From Curtobacterium luteum (GTDB lineage Bacteria > Actinomycetota > Actinomycetes > Actinomycetales > Microbacteriaceae): DNA of 64,000 bases. The DNA is taken from assembly GCF_014646995.1 (NCBI RefSeq), contig NZ_BMOI01000007.1, positions 124,001-188,000 of the forward strand. The letters are read 5' to 3'. The position numbers were made by a program, and so were the translations under genes. Each line of letters opens with the position of its first letter. Position 1 is the stretch's first letter. A model generated the notes under the pieces. That model had not been told where the DNA came from and made no database searches. It saw only the letters and a list, made by a program, of their open reading frames with translations. This document shows, piece after piece, positions 8,435 through 16,542 of the stretch.

Positions 8435-8833
8435 GTGTCCGCACCGCAGAGCCCCGTCGACTGGTCCGAGACCCCGGGCCCGCACGCCGTCCGCCCCCGA
8501 CGCACCGGCGCCTGGGACGTCCTCCGGGCCGTGGTGTGCGCGTTCGGCCTGTTCTCGCTCGGCTACTGGGGCTACCTCGCCTGGCCGTTCCCGCTGCCGG
8601 CGCTGTTCTTCATCGTCGGCGCCCCGCTCTTCGCCGCGGTGGTGTGGTTCTTCTTCCGCTCGCCGCGGTCCCCGGTCGAGACGGACATCGTCGGCAAGAC
8701 GATCGTCGAGGTCGCACTCGTCGTCGCCGCCGGTGCCGCCTGGGTGTCGATCGGGCACCCGGTCGTCGGGCTGGTCTTCATCGTGGTCGCCGCGGTGTCC
8801 GGCGTGGTGCAGTTCCGCCGGGAGGCGCGGTGA
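8435..8833 (+). CDS. DUF2568 (YrdB-like) membrane protein
   Basis: A 132-residue protein with about four transmembrane segments (around residues 30-50, 53-72, 85-102 and 106-124). The core VGAPLFAAVVWFFFRSPRSPVE matches the DUF2568 family, whose function is unknown. The GTG start is 5 bp downstream of the purU stop, and its own stop overlaps the nagA GTG, so purU, this gene and nagA are probably one transcript. Confidence 0.75.
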   Translation: MSAPQSPVDWSETPGPHAVRPRRTGAWDVLRAVVCAFGLFSLGYWGYLAWPFPLPALFFIVGAPLFAAVVWFFFRSPRSPVETDIVGKTIVEVALVVAAGAAWVSIGHPVVGLVFIVVAAVSGVVQFRREAR

Positions 8834-10002
8834 CCGGCATCGGCGTCGCCGACGGGTCCGGCCTGGAGGCACGGCGCACGCTGGTGCGGTCGGCCCGCGT
8901 CGTCGACGCGGCCGGCACCACGGCCGACGGTTGGGTCCTCGTCGACGGTGACGTCATCCGTGCGGTCGGCTCCGGCCCCGACGTCCCCGCGGCGGACGAG
9001 GTCGTCGACCTCGGTGACGCCGTCCTGGTGCCCGGGTTCGTCGACCTGCACGGGCACGGCGGCGGTGGCGCGTCCTACGAGGACGAGTCCTTCGCGGCGG
9101 CCCTCGCGGTGCACCGGGCGCACGGCACGACCCGGTCGGTCCTGTCGCTCGTCGCGAACCCGCTCGACGCCCTGGTGACCTCGCTCGACCGTGTCCGCGA
9201 GGTCATGGCGTCCGACCCGCTCGTCCTCGGTGTGCACCTCGAGGGGCCGTTCCTCTCCCCGCAGAACAAGGGCGCACACAACGCAGCGTTCCTGCTCGAC
9301 CCGACACCCGACGCCGTCGACACACTGCTCGGTGCCGGCGCGGGCGTGGTCCGCCAGGTCACGATCGCCCCGGAGCTCCCCGGCGCACTCGACGCGATCG
9401 AGCGGTTCGTCGCGGCCGGGGTCACCGTCGCCGTCGGCCACACGGTCTGCTCGTACGAACAGGCGAGTGCGGCGTTCGACGCCGGCGCGACCCTGCTCAC
9501 GCACGCGTACAACGCCATGCCGGGCATCCACCACCGCGCGCCGGGCCCGATCCCCGCCGCGGTGGCCGACGACCGGGTGACGCTCGAGCTCATCCTCGAC
9601 GGCGTGCACGTGCACCCGTCGGTGGCGTCCCTGCTGCTCGACGCCGCGTCCGGCCGCGTCGCGCTCGTGACCGACGCGATGGGCGCCGCCGGGGCAGCTG
9701 ACGGCTCGTACACGCTCGGCTCCCTCGCGGTGACCGTCGAGCACGGGGTCGCCCTCGTCGCCGGAACCGAGACCATCGCCGGGTCGACCCTCACGCAGGA
9801 CCAGGCACTCCGCAACGCCGTCGCCCTCGCCGGGCGGTCACTGCCGGACGCCGTAGCGGCACTGACCGCGGTGCCCGCGCGGGCACTCGGGCTCGAGGAC
9901 CGGCTCGGCAGGATCGCCCCCGGCTACGCAGCCGACCTCGTGGCGCTGACGCCGGCGCTCGAGGTGACGCGGGTGTGGGGAGCCGGGCGTCCGATCGGCT
10001 GA
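8830..10002 (+). CDS. nagA: N-acetylglucosamine-6-phosphate deacetylase
   Basis: NagA removes the acetyl group from GlcNAc-6-P to give glucosamine-6-P, the substrate of NagB, which is encoded at 16543. The 390-residue product has the amidohydrolase metal motif HGHGGGG (His74, His76), the metal-binding Glu of HLEGPF (about 138), histidines in AVGHTVCSYE (204) and LLTHAYNAMPG (225), and the catalytic Asp in LVTDAMGAAG (282). The GTG at 8830 overlaps the previous stop. An odd point: codons about 9-17 (GSGLEARRT) are encoded by a copy of the dispersed palindromic repeat, so the N-terminus may have been lengthened by that element; a GTG at codon 19 is an alternative start. Confidence 0.93.
   Translation: MTGIGVADGSGLEARRTLVRSARVVDAAGTTADGWVLVDGDVIRAVGSGPDVPAADEVVDLGDAVLVPGFVDLHGHGGGGASYEDESFAAALAVHRAHGTTRSVLSLVANPLDALVTSLDRVREVMASDPLVLGVHLEGPFLSPQNKGAHNAAFLLDPTPDAVDTLLGAGAGVVRQVTIAPELPGALDAIERFVAAGVTVAVGHTVCSYEQASAAFDAGATLLTHAYNAMPGIHHRAPGPIPAAVADDRVTLELILDGVHVHPSVASLLLDAASGRVALVTDAMGAAGAADGSYTLGSLAVTVEHGVALVAGTETIAGSTLTQDQALRNAVALAGRSLPDAVAALTAVPARALGLEDRLGRIAPGYAADLVALTPALEVTRVWGAGRPIG
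8856..8876. repeat. half-copy of dispersed palindromic repeat inside nagA 5' end
   Basis: GTCCGGCCTGGAGGCACGG lies inside the N-terminal codons of nagA and is translated as SGLEAR. Confidence 0.5.
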
Positions 10003-10080
10003 TCGTCCGGCCGCCGCGTCGCTCGGGAACGGATCTGTCACACGGGGGCGCATCCGGACACTCACTGTTCGGAGGCAATC

Positions 10081-10662
10081 GTGAACACACAGAGGGGGCC
10101 GGGCACCGTCCCGGACACAGCACTCGTCGCCGCCGTCGCGAAGGGCGACGGGGAGGCGTACACCGCACTGCTCGACCGGCATTCGCGGGCGGTCTTCCGC
10201 TACGCGTGGGGGCTCGCCGACGAGCGGTCGGACGTCGACGACATCGTCCAGGAGACGTTCCTCGTCGCGTGGCGGCGACGGAAGGACATCGGGCTCGTCG
10301 GCGCATCCGCGCTGCCGTGGCTGCTGACCACGACGCGGTACGTCGCGATGAACACGAACCGGCAGCGACGGTCGAACCGGGCCGACCAGGTCGACGAGCA
10401 CAGCGGTGCGTCCGAGGCCTGGTACCGCCAGGTCGCGCACGACGAAGCCGTGCACCAGCTGCGGTGGGTCCGCGCGGAGATCGCCGCGCTCGAGTCACCC
10501 GATCGCGAACTCTGCGAGCTCTGTCTGCTGCAGGGCCGGTCCTACGACGAGGCCGCCGCGATGCTCGGCCTCACCCCCACGAACGCGCGCAAGCGCATCC
10601 AACGGTCCCGCGCGAAGCTGAAGTCGAGCCGCGCGCTGCACGAGATGGAGCAGACACTGTGA
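10081..10662 (+). CDS. ECF-type RNA polymerase sigma factor
   Basis: A 193-residue sigma factor with regions 2 and 4 only. Region 2 includes YTALLDRHSRAVFRYAWGLADERSDVDDIVQETFLVAWRR (about residues 24-65), the core-binding and -10 recognition helices; region 4 is LELCLLQGRSYDEAAAMLGLTPTNARKRIQRSRAKL, with the -35 recognition helix. The GTG start at 10081 has a GGAGG Shine-Dalgarno 5 nt upstream. The next gene overlaps its stop and encodes a single-pass membrane protein, the usual place for an anti-sigma factor, although that partner has no recognisable anti-sigma domain. The inducing signal is unknown. Confidence 0.9.
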   Translation: MNTQRGPGTVPDTALVAAVAKGDGEAYTALLDRHSRAVFRYAWGLADERSDVDDIVQETFLVAWRRRKDIGLVGASALPWLLTTTRYVAMNTNRQRRSNRADQVDEHSGASEAWYRQVAHDEAVHQLRWVRAEIAALESPDRELCELCLLQGRSYDEAAAMLGLTPTNARKRIQRSRAKLKSSRALHEMEQTL

Positions 10663-11654
10663 TCACCGCACCGCCGCCCGAGGGTGCCGCCCTCGACGAA
10701 GCCATCCGTCCGATCCGACGCGCGGTGCTCGACCGCACGGTCCGCCGTCACCGCCGCTCCCGCTGGACCTTCGGGGCGGTCGGGTCCGTCGCGGCGGTCA
10801 CCGCACTCGCCACGGTCATCGTCGGCGGCGACCTGACCGGGACCACCGAGCGCGTGCCGGTCGTGGGGTCGCACCCGCAGGCCGCCACCGCCGCCGAGGT
10901 CCTGCGCAGGGCCGCCGACGAGGCCGTCCGGGCGAGTGACCCGACTGTCGGGCCGGGGCAGTACCTCGAGGTGTCGACGAAGCGGGAGAGCCAGGCGTTC
11001 TTCGGTGACGCGAACAGGTACTCCGCGCTCGTGCCGTACACGATCACGGTGTACCGGCCCGCTGACGTGTCGGCCGAGTGGACCCTCGTGCGCACGTCCG
11101 GCGAGCCGACACGGTTCTTCCCCGCCGCTTCCGCCACCGAGGCCGCCGCGGAGTGGAAGGACGAAGGGTCCCCGTACCCGACCGAGACGTTGCGCGGAGC
11201 GAGCGGTCAGTTCGAGGGGTACTCGGAGTGGACCCCGGCGCACCTGACCGAGATGCCGAGGGACCCGGACGAGCTGTACGCGTGGGTGTCGGAGCACGCC
11301 ACCGGTTCCGTGAGCCACGCGGAGGCGATGACGACGCTGATCTCCGACGACCTCGCGACCGGGCTCGTCCCCGCGGACCTCCGGAGCGCCATGTACGAGG
11401 TCCTCGCGAAGATCCCGGGGACGACGATCACCCACGACGCGGTGACGCTCGACGGCCGCACCGGGACCGCGATCGGCCGGGACGAGCCGAACCGCGACGG
11501 CGAGCACTCGGAGATCGTGATCGACCCGGACAGCGGGGCGTACCTCGGTTCGCGGACACTGACCGGCTCGGCGAGCCGAGTGCTCCCGACGGGGACGGTG
11601 CTCGACTCGTCCGCGGTCACGACGTCCGTGGTGGACCGGGTCCCGCAGGGCTGA
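10659..11654 (+). CDS. membrane-anchored CU044_5270-like protein, sigma-factor partner
   Basis: A 331-residue protein with an N-terminal cytosolic part (about residues 1-40, basic), one transmembrane helix (about 42-60, FGAVGSVAAVTALATVIVGG) and a long extracytoplasmic domain with motifs such as GQYLEVSTKRESQAF and VIDPDSGAYLGSRTL. This layout matches the CU044_5270 family, commonly encoded after ECF sigma factors in actinobacteria. The GTG start overlaps the sigma gene stop (GTGA). It may sense envelope conditions and hold the sigma factor at the membrane, but no ZAS or other known anti-sigma motif is visible, so that role is inferred from context. Confidence 0.75.
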   Translation: MITAPPPEGAALDEAIRPIRRAVLDRTVRRHRRSRWTFGAVGSVAAVTALATVIVGGDLTGTTERVPVVGSHPQAATAAEVLRRAADEAVRASDPTVGPGQYLEVSTKRESQAFFGDANRYSALVPYTITVYRPADVSAEWTLVRTSGEPTRFFPAASATEAAAEWKDEGSPYPTETLRGASGQFEGYSEWTPAHLTEMPRDPDELYAWVSEHATGSVSHAEAMTTLISDDLATGLVPADLRSAMYEVLAKIPGTTITHDAVTLDGRTGTAIGRDEPNRDGEHSEIVIDPDSGAYLGSRTLTGSASRVLPTGTVLDSSAVTTSVVDRVPQG

Positions 11655-11792
11655 CCGGGCAGTACGGAGCGGTGGCGTCCGGGTTCCCCGGGCGCCACCG
11701 TCTCGTGGGGACCGGGTGCGATCGACTTCGCCAGCGGCGAGGCCCATCGCCGGTACGCGCATCGTGGACAAGCCGCACGGTAGGTTGCGGGA

Positions 11793-12581
11793 GTGGGCTT
11801 GCTGCAGGACCTGTACGACGACGAGGATGCCGGTCTCGACCAGACCGCGCGACTCCGCTCCGTCCAGGCAGCGTTCCGACCGGTGCCCGTCGACACGACC
11901 GGGTGGACGTCCGCGTCCGCCTCTCGCGCAGCGGCCGGCGTGTCGGGCGACCTCGCCGAGATCGTCGTCGCACCGGACGGTCGGTCGGCGACGTTGACCC
12001 TCGGTGACGTCATGGGGAAGGGGACCCCGGCGGGACTCCTCGCCGCGAACCTCCTCGGCGCACTCGACGCCCTCGCCCGGGAGAACCCCGCGGTCGCGGT
12101 CGAGGGGGCGGAGAACGCCGTCCGGGCACGGTTCGAGCGCGCCTCGGCGTTCGCGACGCTGTTCCACGCGAGGGTCCGCCTGGCCGACGGCGCGGTCGAG
12201 TTCGTGGACGCGGGCCACGGGTTCGCCGCGATCGGGCACGCTGACGGGCGGACCGAGCGCATCGCGTCGGTCGACCTCCCGATCGGACTGCAGCCGCGGG
12301 GGTTCGCGCGGCTCCCCCGGCACGTCGACCTGGGCCCCGGGGACGTCCTCGTCTGCGCGTCCGACGGCATCCTCGAGCTCCCGGACGCGACCTTCGACAC
12401 CCTGACCGACCTGGCGGCCCGGCTCGTGGCCGTCCCCACGCTGACGGACGGACTCGCGGCGTTCATGGCGAGCGCCCCGGAGCGTGTCGACGACGACCTC
12501 ACGCTCGTCGCGCTCCGACGGGAGCACGGCACCGCCGGGCGGACCACACCGGACGGCCCCGAAGGGAGCACACGACGATGA
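11793..12581 (+). CDS. SpoIIE-type PP2C serine phosphatase
   Basis: A 262-residue stand-alone PP2C/SpoIIE phosphatase domain with no sensor module. Metal-binding and core motifs are intact: SGDLAEIV (Asp53), LTLGDVMGKGTPAGLLA (Asp72), FVDAGHGF (about 138-144), DLPIGL, VLVCASDGILE (Asp191) and VDDDLTLVALRR (Asp233-235). It should be catalytically competent toward phosphoserine on a partner such as an anti-anti-sigma factor, but no such partner lies next to it. The GTG at 11793 is 6 nt after TAGGTT, so probably leaderless. Its stop overlaps the ATG of the BLUF-like/TetR gene, so the two are made together and are likely to act in one signalling path. Confidence 0.85.
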   Translation: MGLLQDLYDDEDAGLDQTARLRSVQAAFRPVPVDTTGWTSASASRAAAGVSGDLAEIVVAPDGRSATLTLGDVMGKGTPAGLLAANLLGALDALARENPAVAVEGAENAVRARFERASAFATLFHARVRLADGAVEFVDAGHGFAAIGHADGRTERIASVDLPIGLQPRGFARLPRHVDLGPGDVLVCASDGILELPDATFDTLTDLAARLVAVPTLTDGLAAFMASAPERVDDDLTLVALRREHGTAGRTTPDGPEGSTRR

Positions 12582-13594
12582 GCCTCCGATCCCTCGTGTT
12601 CACGACGGCCCGGACCGGCCGGCTCGACCAGGCCGGGCTCCTGCGGCTCCTGGCCGTCGAGCGCGCTCGGAACGCCGACCTCGGCATCACCGGGGTGCTC
12701 GCGCTCGACGACGTGAACGTGTTCGGCATCGTGGAGGGGCCGGCCGAGGTGGTCCGTGACCGTGTCCGCGAGGTCGCCGCCGACCCGGCGAACGTCGACG
12801 TGCAGGTCGTGCTCGACGACCCGATCGAACACCGGGCCTTCGCCGACTGGTCCATGGCGTTCCGCACGGACGACCCGGCGATCCTCGCCCTTCCCGGCTT
12901 CGTGGACCTGTTCGACCCCGAGCGCGTCCCGGGCCCCGGCTCGACCGCGACCCGGTCCGGAGCGCTGCTCGAGTGGTTCCTCCGCACGCCCCCGGGGCAG
13001 CTGTCCACACGGCGCAGCACCAGGCCGGTCCGCGACCGCATCCTGCAGGCGTCCATCGAGGTCCTCCGCGACGTCGGTCCGGCGCGCGCATCGCTGGGAG
13101 CGGTCGCCGATCGGGCGGGCCTGTCCGAGGAGGAGGTCGCGAAGCACTACCAGACGGTCCCGGTCCTCCTCGCGTCGACGCTCGCCACCTGGTTGGACCA
13201 GGTGATCGCCCCGTTCGCGCCGATGGCCGTGACGGACGGCACCGTCGCCTACCTCCGAAGGCTCGTCGTCGCCTTCGCCGAGGACCCGGCCCTCGACCGG
13301 CTGATCGTCTCGTCGCTCGCGCCCGCGGCCGACCCCGGCGAGCCTGCCGGCGAAGCGTTCCTCGCCAGCTACCGGGCGTTCCGGGCGGGGATCCGCGCGT
13401 CGCTGGAGCACGACATCGTGGTCGGCCGTGAGCCGAGGACGATGGACCCCGCCAAGGGAGCGCAGCAGTTGCTCGCCCTGTTCGACGGCCTGCGCATCCA
13501 GAACCTGTTCGACCCGGAGCCGGACGTCGCGGCGACGTTCGCCCGCGCGGCCGAGCGGCTCCGGACCGGCTGGTCGGAACCCTACTCGTCCTGA
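12578..13594 (+). CDS. degenerate BLUF domain fused to a TetR-type regulator
   Basis: A 338-residue two-domain protein. Residues 1-95 align without gaps to the BLUF flavin photosensor fold: LRSLVFTTART, NADLGITGVL, VFGIVEGPAE and the end WSMAF all fall at the positions expected from the cyanobacterial PixD numbering (Gly36-Gly39, Trp91, Met93). The photochemical residues are replaced: Tyr8 is Phe, Gln50 is Gly and Asn31 is Arg (Asn32 is kept). Residues about 150-200 form a TetR helix-turn-helix (RDRILQASIEVLRDVG to LGAVADRAGLSEEEVAKHY), followed by a helical C-terminal domain. The ATG overlaps the phosphatase stop. The likely role is a DNA-binding regulator whose N-terminal domain senses something other than blue light, or only binds flavin. 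It converges with the MFS gene, 10 bp away. Confidence 0.8.
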   Translation: MSLRSLVFTTARTGRLDQAGLLRLLAVERARNADLGITGVLALDDVNVFGIVEGPAEVVRDRVREVAADPANVDVQVVLDDPIEHRAFADWSMAFRTDDPAILALPGFVDLFDPERVPGPGSTATRSGALLEWFLRTPPGQLSTRRSTRPVRDRILQASIEVLRDVGPARASLGAVADRAGLSEEEVAKHYQTVPVLLASTLATWLDQVIAPFAPMAVTDGTVAYLRRLVVAFAEDPALDRLIVSSLAPAADPGEPAGEAFLASYRAFRAGIRASLEHDIVVGREPRTMDPAKGAQQLLALFDGLRIQNLFDPEPDVAATFARAAERLRTGWSEPYSS

Positions 13595-13604
13595 CGGACC
13601 GCCG

Positions 13605-15200
13605 TCAGACCGACGCCTCGGTCCCCTTCGCCTTCCCGACGAGCACGTCCACGACACCCGCCACGAGCGCGGCCGCGACGAACGCCAGGGCGACCCCGAG
13701 GCCGAGCGGCAGTCCCTGCGCGTAGTCGCCCTTCGAGCTGGCGAGCGCCGAGTAGAAGACGCTGCCGACCGCCGCGATGCCGATCGCCGAGCCGACGCGC
13801 GCGCCGACCTGGATGAGCCCACCGGCGGAACCGCCCTGCTCGACCGGCACCTCGGACAGCGTCAGGGTCTGGTTCGGCGAGATCGTCAGGCCGGAGCCGA
13901 CACCCGCGACGAGGAGCGGCACGACGAGCCACCACCCGAGATCCGACCGGTAGTGGTTCGCGACGACCCAGATGACCCCACCGAGCCCGATGAGCACCAG
14001 GACGGTGCCGACGACGATGAGCTGCCGTCCGAAGCGCGAGACGATGCGCCCGCCGACGGTCGACGCGATCCCGGACCCGATCGCGAACGGCACCGACGTC
14101 GCTCCGGCCAGCAGTGCGGAGTAGTGCAGACCGGACTGCAGTGCCAGCGTGAGGACGAAGAACAGCGGGGTGAAGCCGGCGAAGTACACCGTGGCGAGGC
14201 CGACCCCGAGCGAGAACGACCGGCGCCGGAACAGACCGAGGTCGACCACGGGTTCCTTGCTGCGGCCGTAGTGCCGCTCCCAGAGGACGAAGAGCACGGC
14301 GAACACGACCGCCGCGACGACGAGCAGGTACTTCGCGTTGCCCTCCCACTCCTGGGACTGGACGAAGGGCAGCAGGAGGGCGACCACCGCAGCCCCGAGC
14401 AGGGCGATGCCGACCGGGTCGAAGTCGTGCTTCCGCCCACGCTCGGTCTTGGGCGCCGCGGGCAGGTACCGGAAGGCCAGGAGGACCGTGACCAGTCCGA
14501 CGGGCAGGTTCACGAAGAAGACGAAGCGCCAGCCGTTCTCGGTGCCGAACGCGGTGATGAGGAGGCCGCCGACGAGCGGGCCGATCGCGGTGGCGATGCC
14601 CACTGTGGCGCCGAAGAGCCCGAAGGCGGTGCCCCGCTCCTTGCCGCGGAAGAGCTGCTGGATGAGGGCGGTGACCTGCGGGGTGAGCAGACCGCCGGCG
14701 AGCCCCTGGACGAGCCGGGCGATGACGAGCACCAGGCCGTTCGGGGCGAAGCCGCAGAGGGCGCTGGCGAGCGTGAACAGGCCGACGCCGATGACGAACA
14801 TCCGCCGCCGTCCGGACGCGTCACCGAGGCGGCCGCCCGGGACGAGCAGGAGCCCGAATGCCAGGGCGTAGCCGGAGAGGATCCACTGCACGGCCTCGGG
14901 GCTGGCGCCGGGGAGACCGGAGGAGATGGACTGCAGCGCGACGTTGACGATCGAGACGTCGAGCAGGACGATCCCGCCGCCGAGCAGGCAGATGACGAGG
15001 GCCTTCCAGCGGTTCGGGTCCGGCTGGCCGCCGTCGGGACCGCGGCGGTCCCGCTGGTCACCGTCGGCGTCCCGGCCGGTCGACGACGAGGGCGTCGAGG
15101 GCGTCGAGGGCACCTCGACGGCCGCCACGAGGTGGGCGGTGTGGTGTGCGACGGTGGGAGCCGCATCGGGCTCGACGGGTTTGCGGTGTTCGGCAGCCAT
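13605..15200 (-). CDS. MFS drug exporter, EmrB/QacA (DHA2) type
   Basis: A 531-residue multidrug exporter of the 14-helix DHA2 family. Motifs include LLDVSIVNVALQSI in helix 1, GYALAFGLLLVPGGRLGDASGRRRMF (helix 2 and motif A) and RLVQGLAGGLLTPQ; motif C is seen in FGLFGATVGIATAIGPLVGGLL. The first 65 residues are a hydrophilic, Ser/Pro/Asp-rich tail. It is divergent from a PatB-type C-S lyase; the gap holds three perfect 35-bp repeats. A TAGCGT hexamer lies 9 nt before its ATG. The substrate is not predictable. Confidence 0.9.
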   Translation of the reverse strand: MAAEHRKPVEPDAAPTVAHHTAHLVAAVEVPSTPSTPSSSTGRDADGDQRDRRGPDGGQPDPNRWKALVICLLGGGIVLLDVSIVNVALQSISSGLPGASPEAVQWILSGYALAFGLLLVPGGRLGDASGRRRMFVIGVGLFTLASALCGFAPNGLVLVIARLVQGLAGGLLTPQVTALIQQLFRGKERGTAFGLFGATVGIATAIGPLVGGLLITAFGTENGWRFVFFVNLPVGLVTVLLAFRYLPAAPKTERGRKHDFDPVGIALLGAAVVALLLPFVQSQEWEGNAKYLLVVAAVVFAVLFVLWERHYGRSKEPVVDLGLFRRRSFSLGVGLATVYFAGFTPLFFVLTLALQSGLHYSALLAGATSVPFAIGSGIASTVGGRIVSRFGRQLIVVGTVLVLIGLGGVIWVVANHYRSDLGWWLVVPLLVAGVGSGLTISPNQTLTLSEVPVEQGGSAGGLIQVGARVGSAIGIAAVGSVFYSALASSKGDYAQGLPLGLGVALAFVAAALVAGVVDVLVGKAKGTEASV

Positions 15201-15236
15201 GACATCGCCACGCTAGGCGCACCGCCGTGCAGGCTT

Positions 15237-15343
15237 CGCAGCGTGCACGCGCAGCACGTACCCCGGTCCGCCGCAGCGTGCACGCGCAGCACGTACCCCG
15301 GTCCGCCGCAGCGTGCACGCGCAGCACGTACCCCGGTCCGCCG
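15237..15343. repeat. three tandem 35-bp repeats in a divergent promoter
   Basis: Units begin at 15241, 15276 and 15311; the first two are identical and the third matches at 33 of 35 positions. Each starts GCGTGCACGCGCAGCACGTA and continues CCCCGGTCCGCCGCA. Each unit has the palindrome CGTGCACG. The array spans the space where the -35 region of the lyase gene and upstream sites of the MFS gene would lie, so it could be a set of operator sites. There are no spacers, so it is not CRISPR. Confidence 0.9.
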
Positions 15344-15363
15344 TCGCCTGCGAGGATGGCCGC

Positions 15364-16533
15364 ATGAGCGTCATGGTCTCCGCGTTCGACGCGCAGCGCA
15401 CCCGCACGAGCGAGAAGTACACGACCTACCCACCGGAGGTCCTGCCGATGTTCGTCGCCGAGATGGACGCGGTGCTCGCGGAACCGATCCGGGACGCCCT
15501 CGTCGCCGCGGTCGCGAACGGGGACACCGGCTACGTGGGACACGGCAGGGCGCTCCCGGAGGCCTTCGCCGACTTCGCCGCCGAGCGGTGGTCGTGGCGG
15601 GTCGACCCCGACCTCGTCCGCACGACCACGGACGTGTCGGTGGCGGCGGTGGAGACGCTCCGCCGGGTCATCGAGCCCGGCGACCAGGTCGTCGTCATGC
15701 CGCCCGTCTACCCGCCGTTCTGGGAGTACGTCGCGGAGGCCGGCGGCTCGGCGACCGAGGTGCCCCTGCTGCCGCCGACGGATCCCGGGGACGCGTCCAG
15801 CACGACCGCCGGCTGGCGGATGGACCTCGACGGCGTCCGACGGGCGTTCGAGGACGGCGCCCGCACGGTGCTGCTGTGCAACCCGCACAACCCCCTGGGC
15901 CTGGTGCACCCCCGCGACGAGCTCGCTGCTCTCGCCCGGCTCGCGGCCGAGTACGACGCGGTGGTGGTCTCCGACGAGATCCACGCCCCGCTCACCCACG
16001 CGGACGCGGTCTTCACGCCGTTCCTCGACTCCTGCCCGGTGGCAGCCGACCTCGGCGTCGCCCTGACGAGCGCGAGCAAGGCGTGGAACCTCGCCGGCAC
16101 GAAGTGCGCCCTGCTGATCGGCGCGTCCGAGCGGGCACGGGCCTGGTTCGACGGGATGCCCGCCGAGGTCGTCGAGCGGACCGGCATCCTCGGCTACACC
16201 GCGAGCGTGGCCGCCTTCCGTGCGGGCGGACCGTGGCTCGCGTCCCTGCTCGCGGAACTCGCCGCCAACCGCCGGACCCTGGCCGAACGCCTCGGGGAGG
16301 TGCTGCCCGGCGCCCGGTACCGGCAGCCGCAGGCGTCGTACCTCGCCTGGGTCGACCTCGGCGCGCTGCCATTCGGTGACGACCCCGCGCCGGTCCTGGT
16401 CGACCGGGCGCGGGTCGCGCTGTCACGAGGCCTGGACTTCGGTCGCCAGGGCGCCGGACACGTGCGGCTGAACTTCGGCTGCTCGGCCGAGACGCTCGAC
16501 GAGGCGCTCAGCAGGCTCGCGACGGCCCGCTGA
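15364..16533 (+). CDS. PatB/MalY-type C-S lyase (class I/II aminotransferase fold)
   Basis: A 389-residue PLP enzyme of the MalY/PatB group, which cleaves C-S bonds in cystathionine or cysteine conjugates. Family marks: PMFVAEMDAVLAEPIRDAL near the N-terminus, VVMPPVYPPFWEYV, LCNPHNPLGLVH, VVSDEIHAPLTH and the PLP lysine in SASKAWNLAGTKCALL (Lys239). The ATG at 15364 is 6 nt after GAGGAT, a weak match to the leaderless pattern. It is divergent from an MFS exporter across the 35-bp repeats; a lyase plus exporter could serve cysteine-conjugate turnover or sulfur release, which is inference. Confidence 0.88.
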   Translation: MSVMVSAFDAQRTRTSEKYTTYPPEVLPMFVAEMDAVLAEPIRDALVAAVANGDTGYVGHGRALPEAFADFAAERWSWRVDPDLVRTTTDVSVAAVETLRRVIEPGDQVVVMPPVYPPFWEYVAEAGGSATEVPLLPPTDPGDASSTTAGWRMDLDGVRRAFEDGARTVLLCNPHNPLGLVHPRDELAALARLAAEYDAVVVSDEIHAPLTHADAVFTPFLDSCPVAADLGVALTSASKAWNLAGTKCALLIGASERARAWFDGMPAEVVERTGILGYTASVAAFRAGGPWLASLLAELAANRRTLAERLGEVLPGARYRQPQASYLAWVDLGALPFGDDPAPVLVDRARVALSRGLDFGRQGAGHVRLNFGCSAETLDEALSRLATAR

Positions 16534-16542
16534 CCCGCCGGC

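Noticed and set aside
10021..10060. ECF-type promoter GGAAC upstream of the sigma factor gene
   Set aside because: GGAAC is at 10026-10030, but no convincing -10 (CGTC-like) follows at 16-17 bp, so autoregulation is not claimed.
15237..15343. CRISPR array
   Set aside because: The 35-bp units are directly adjacent with no spacers and no cas genes are near.
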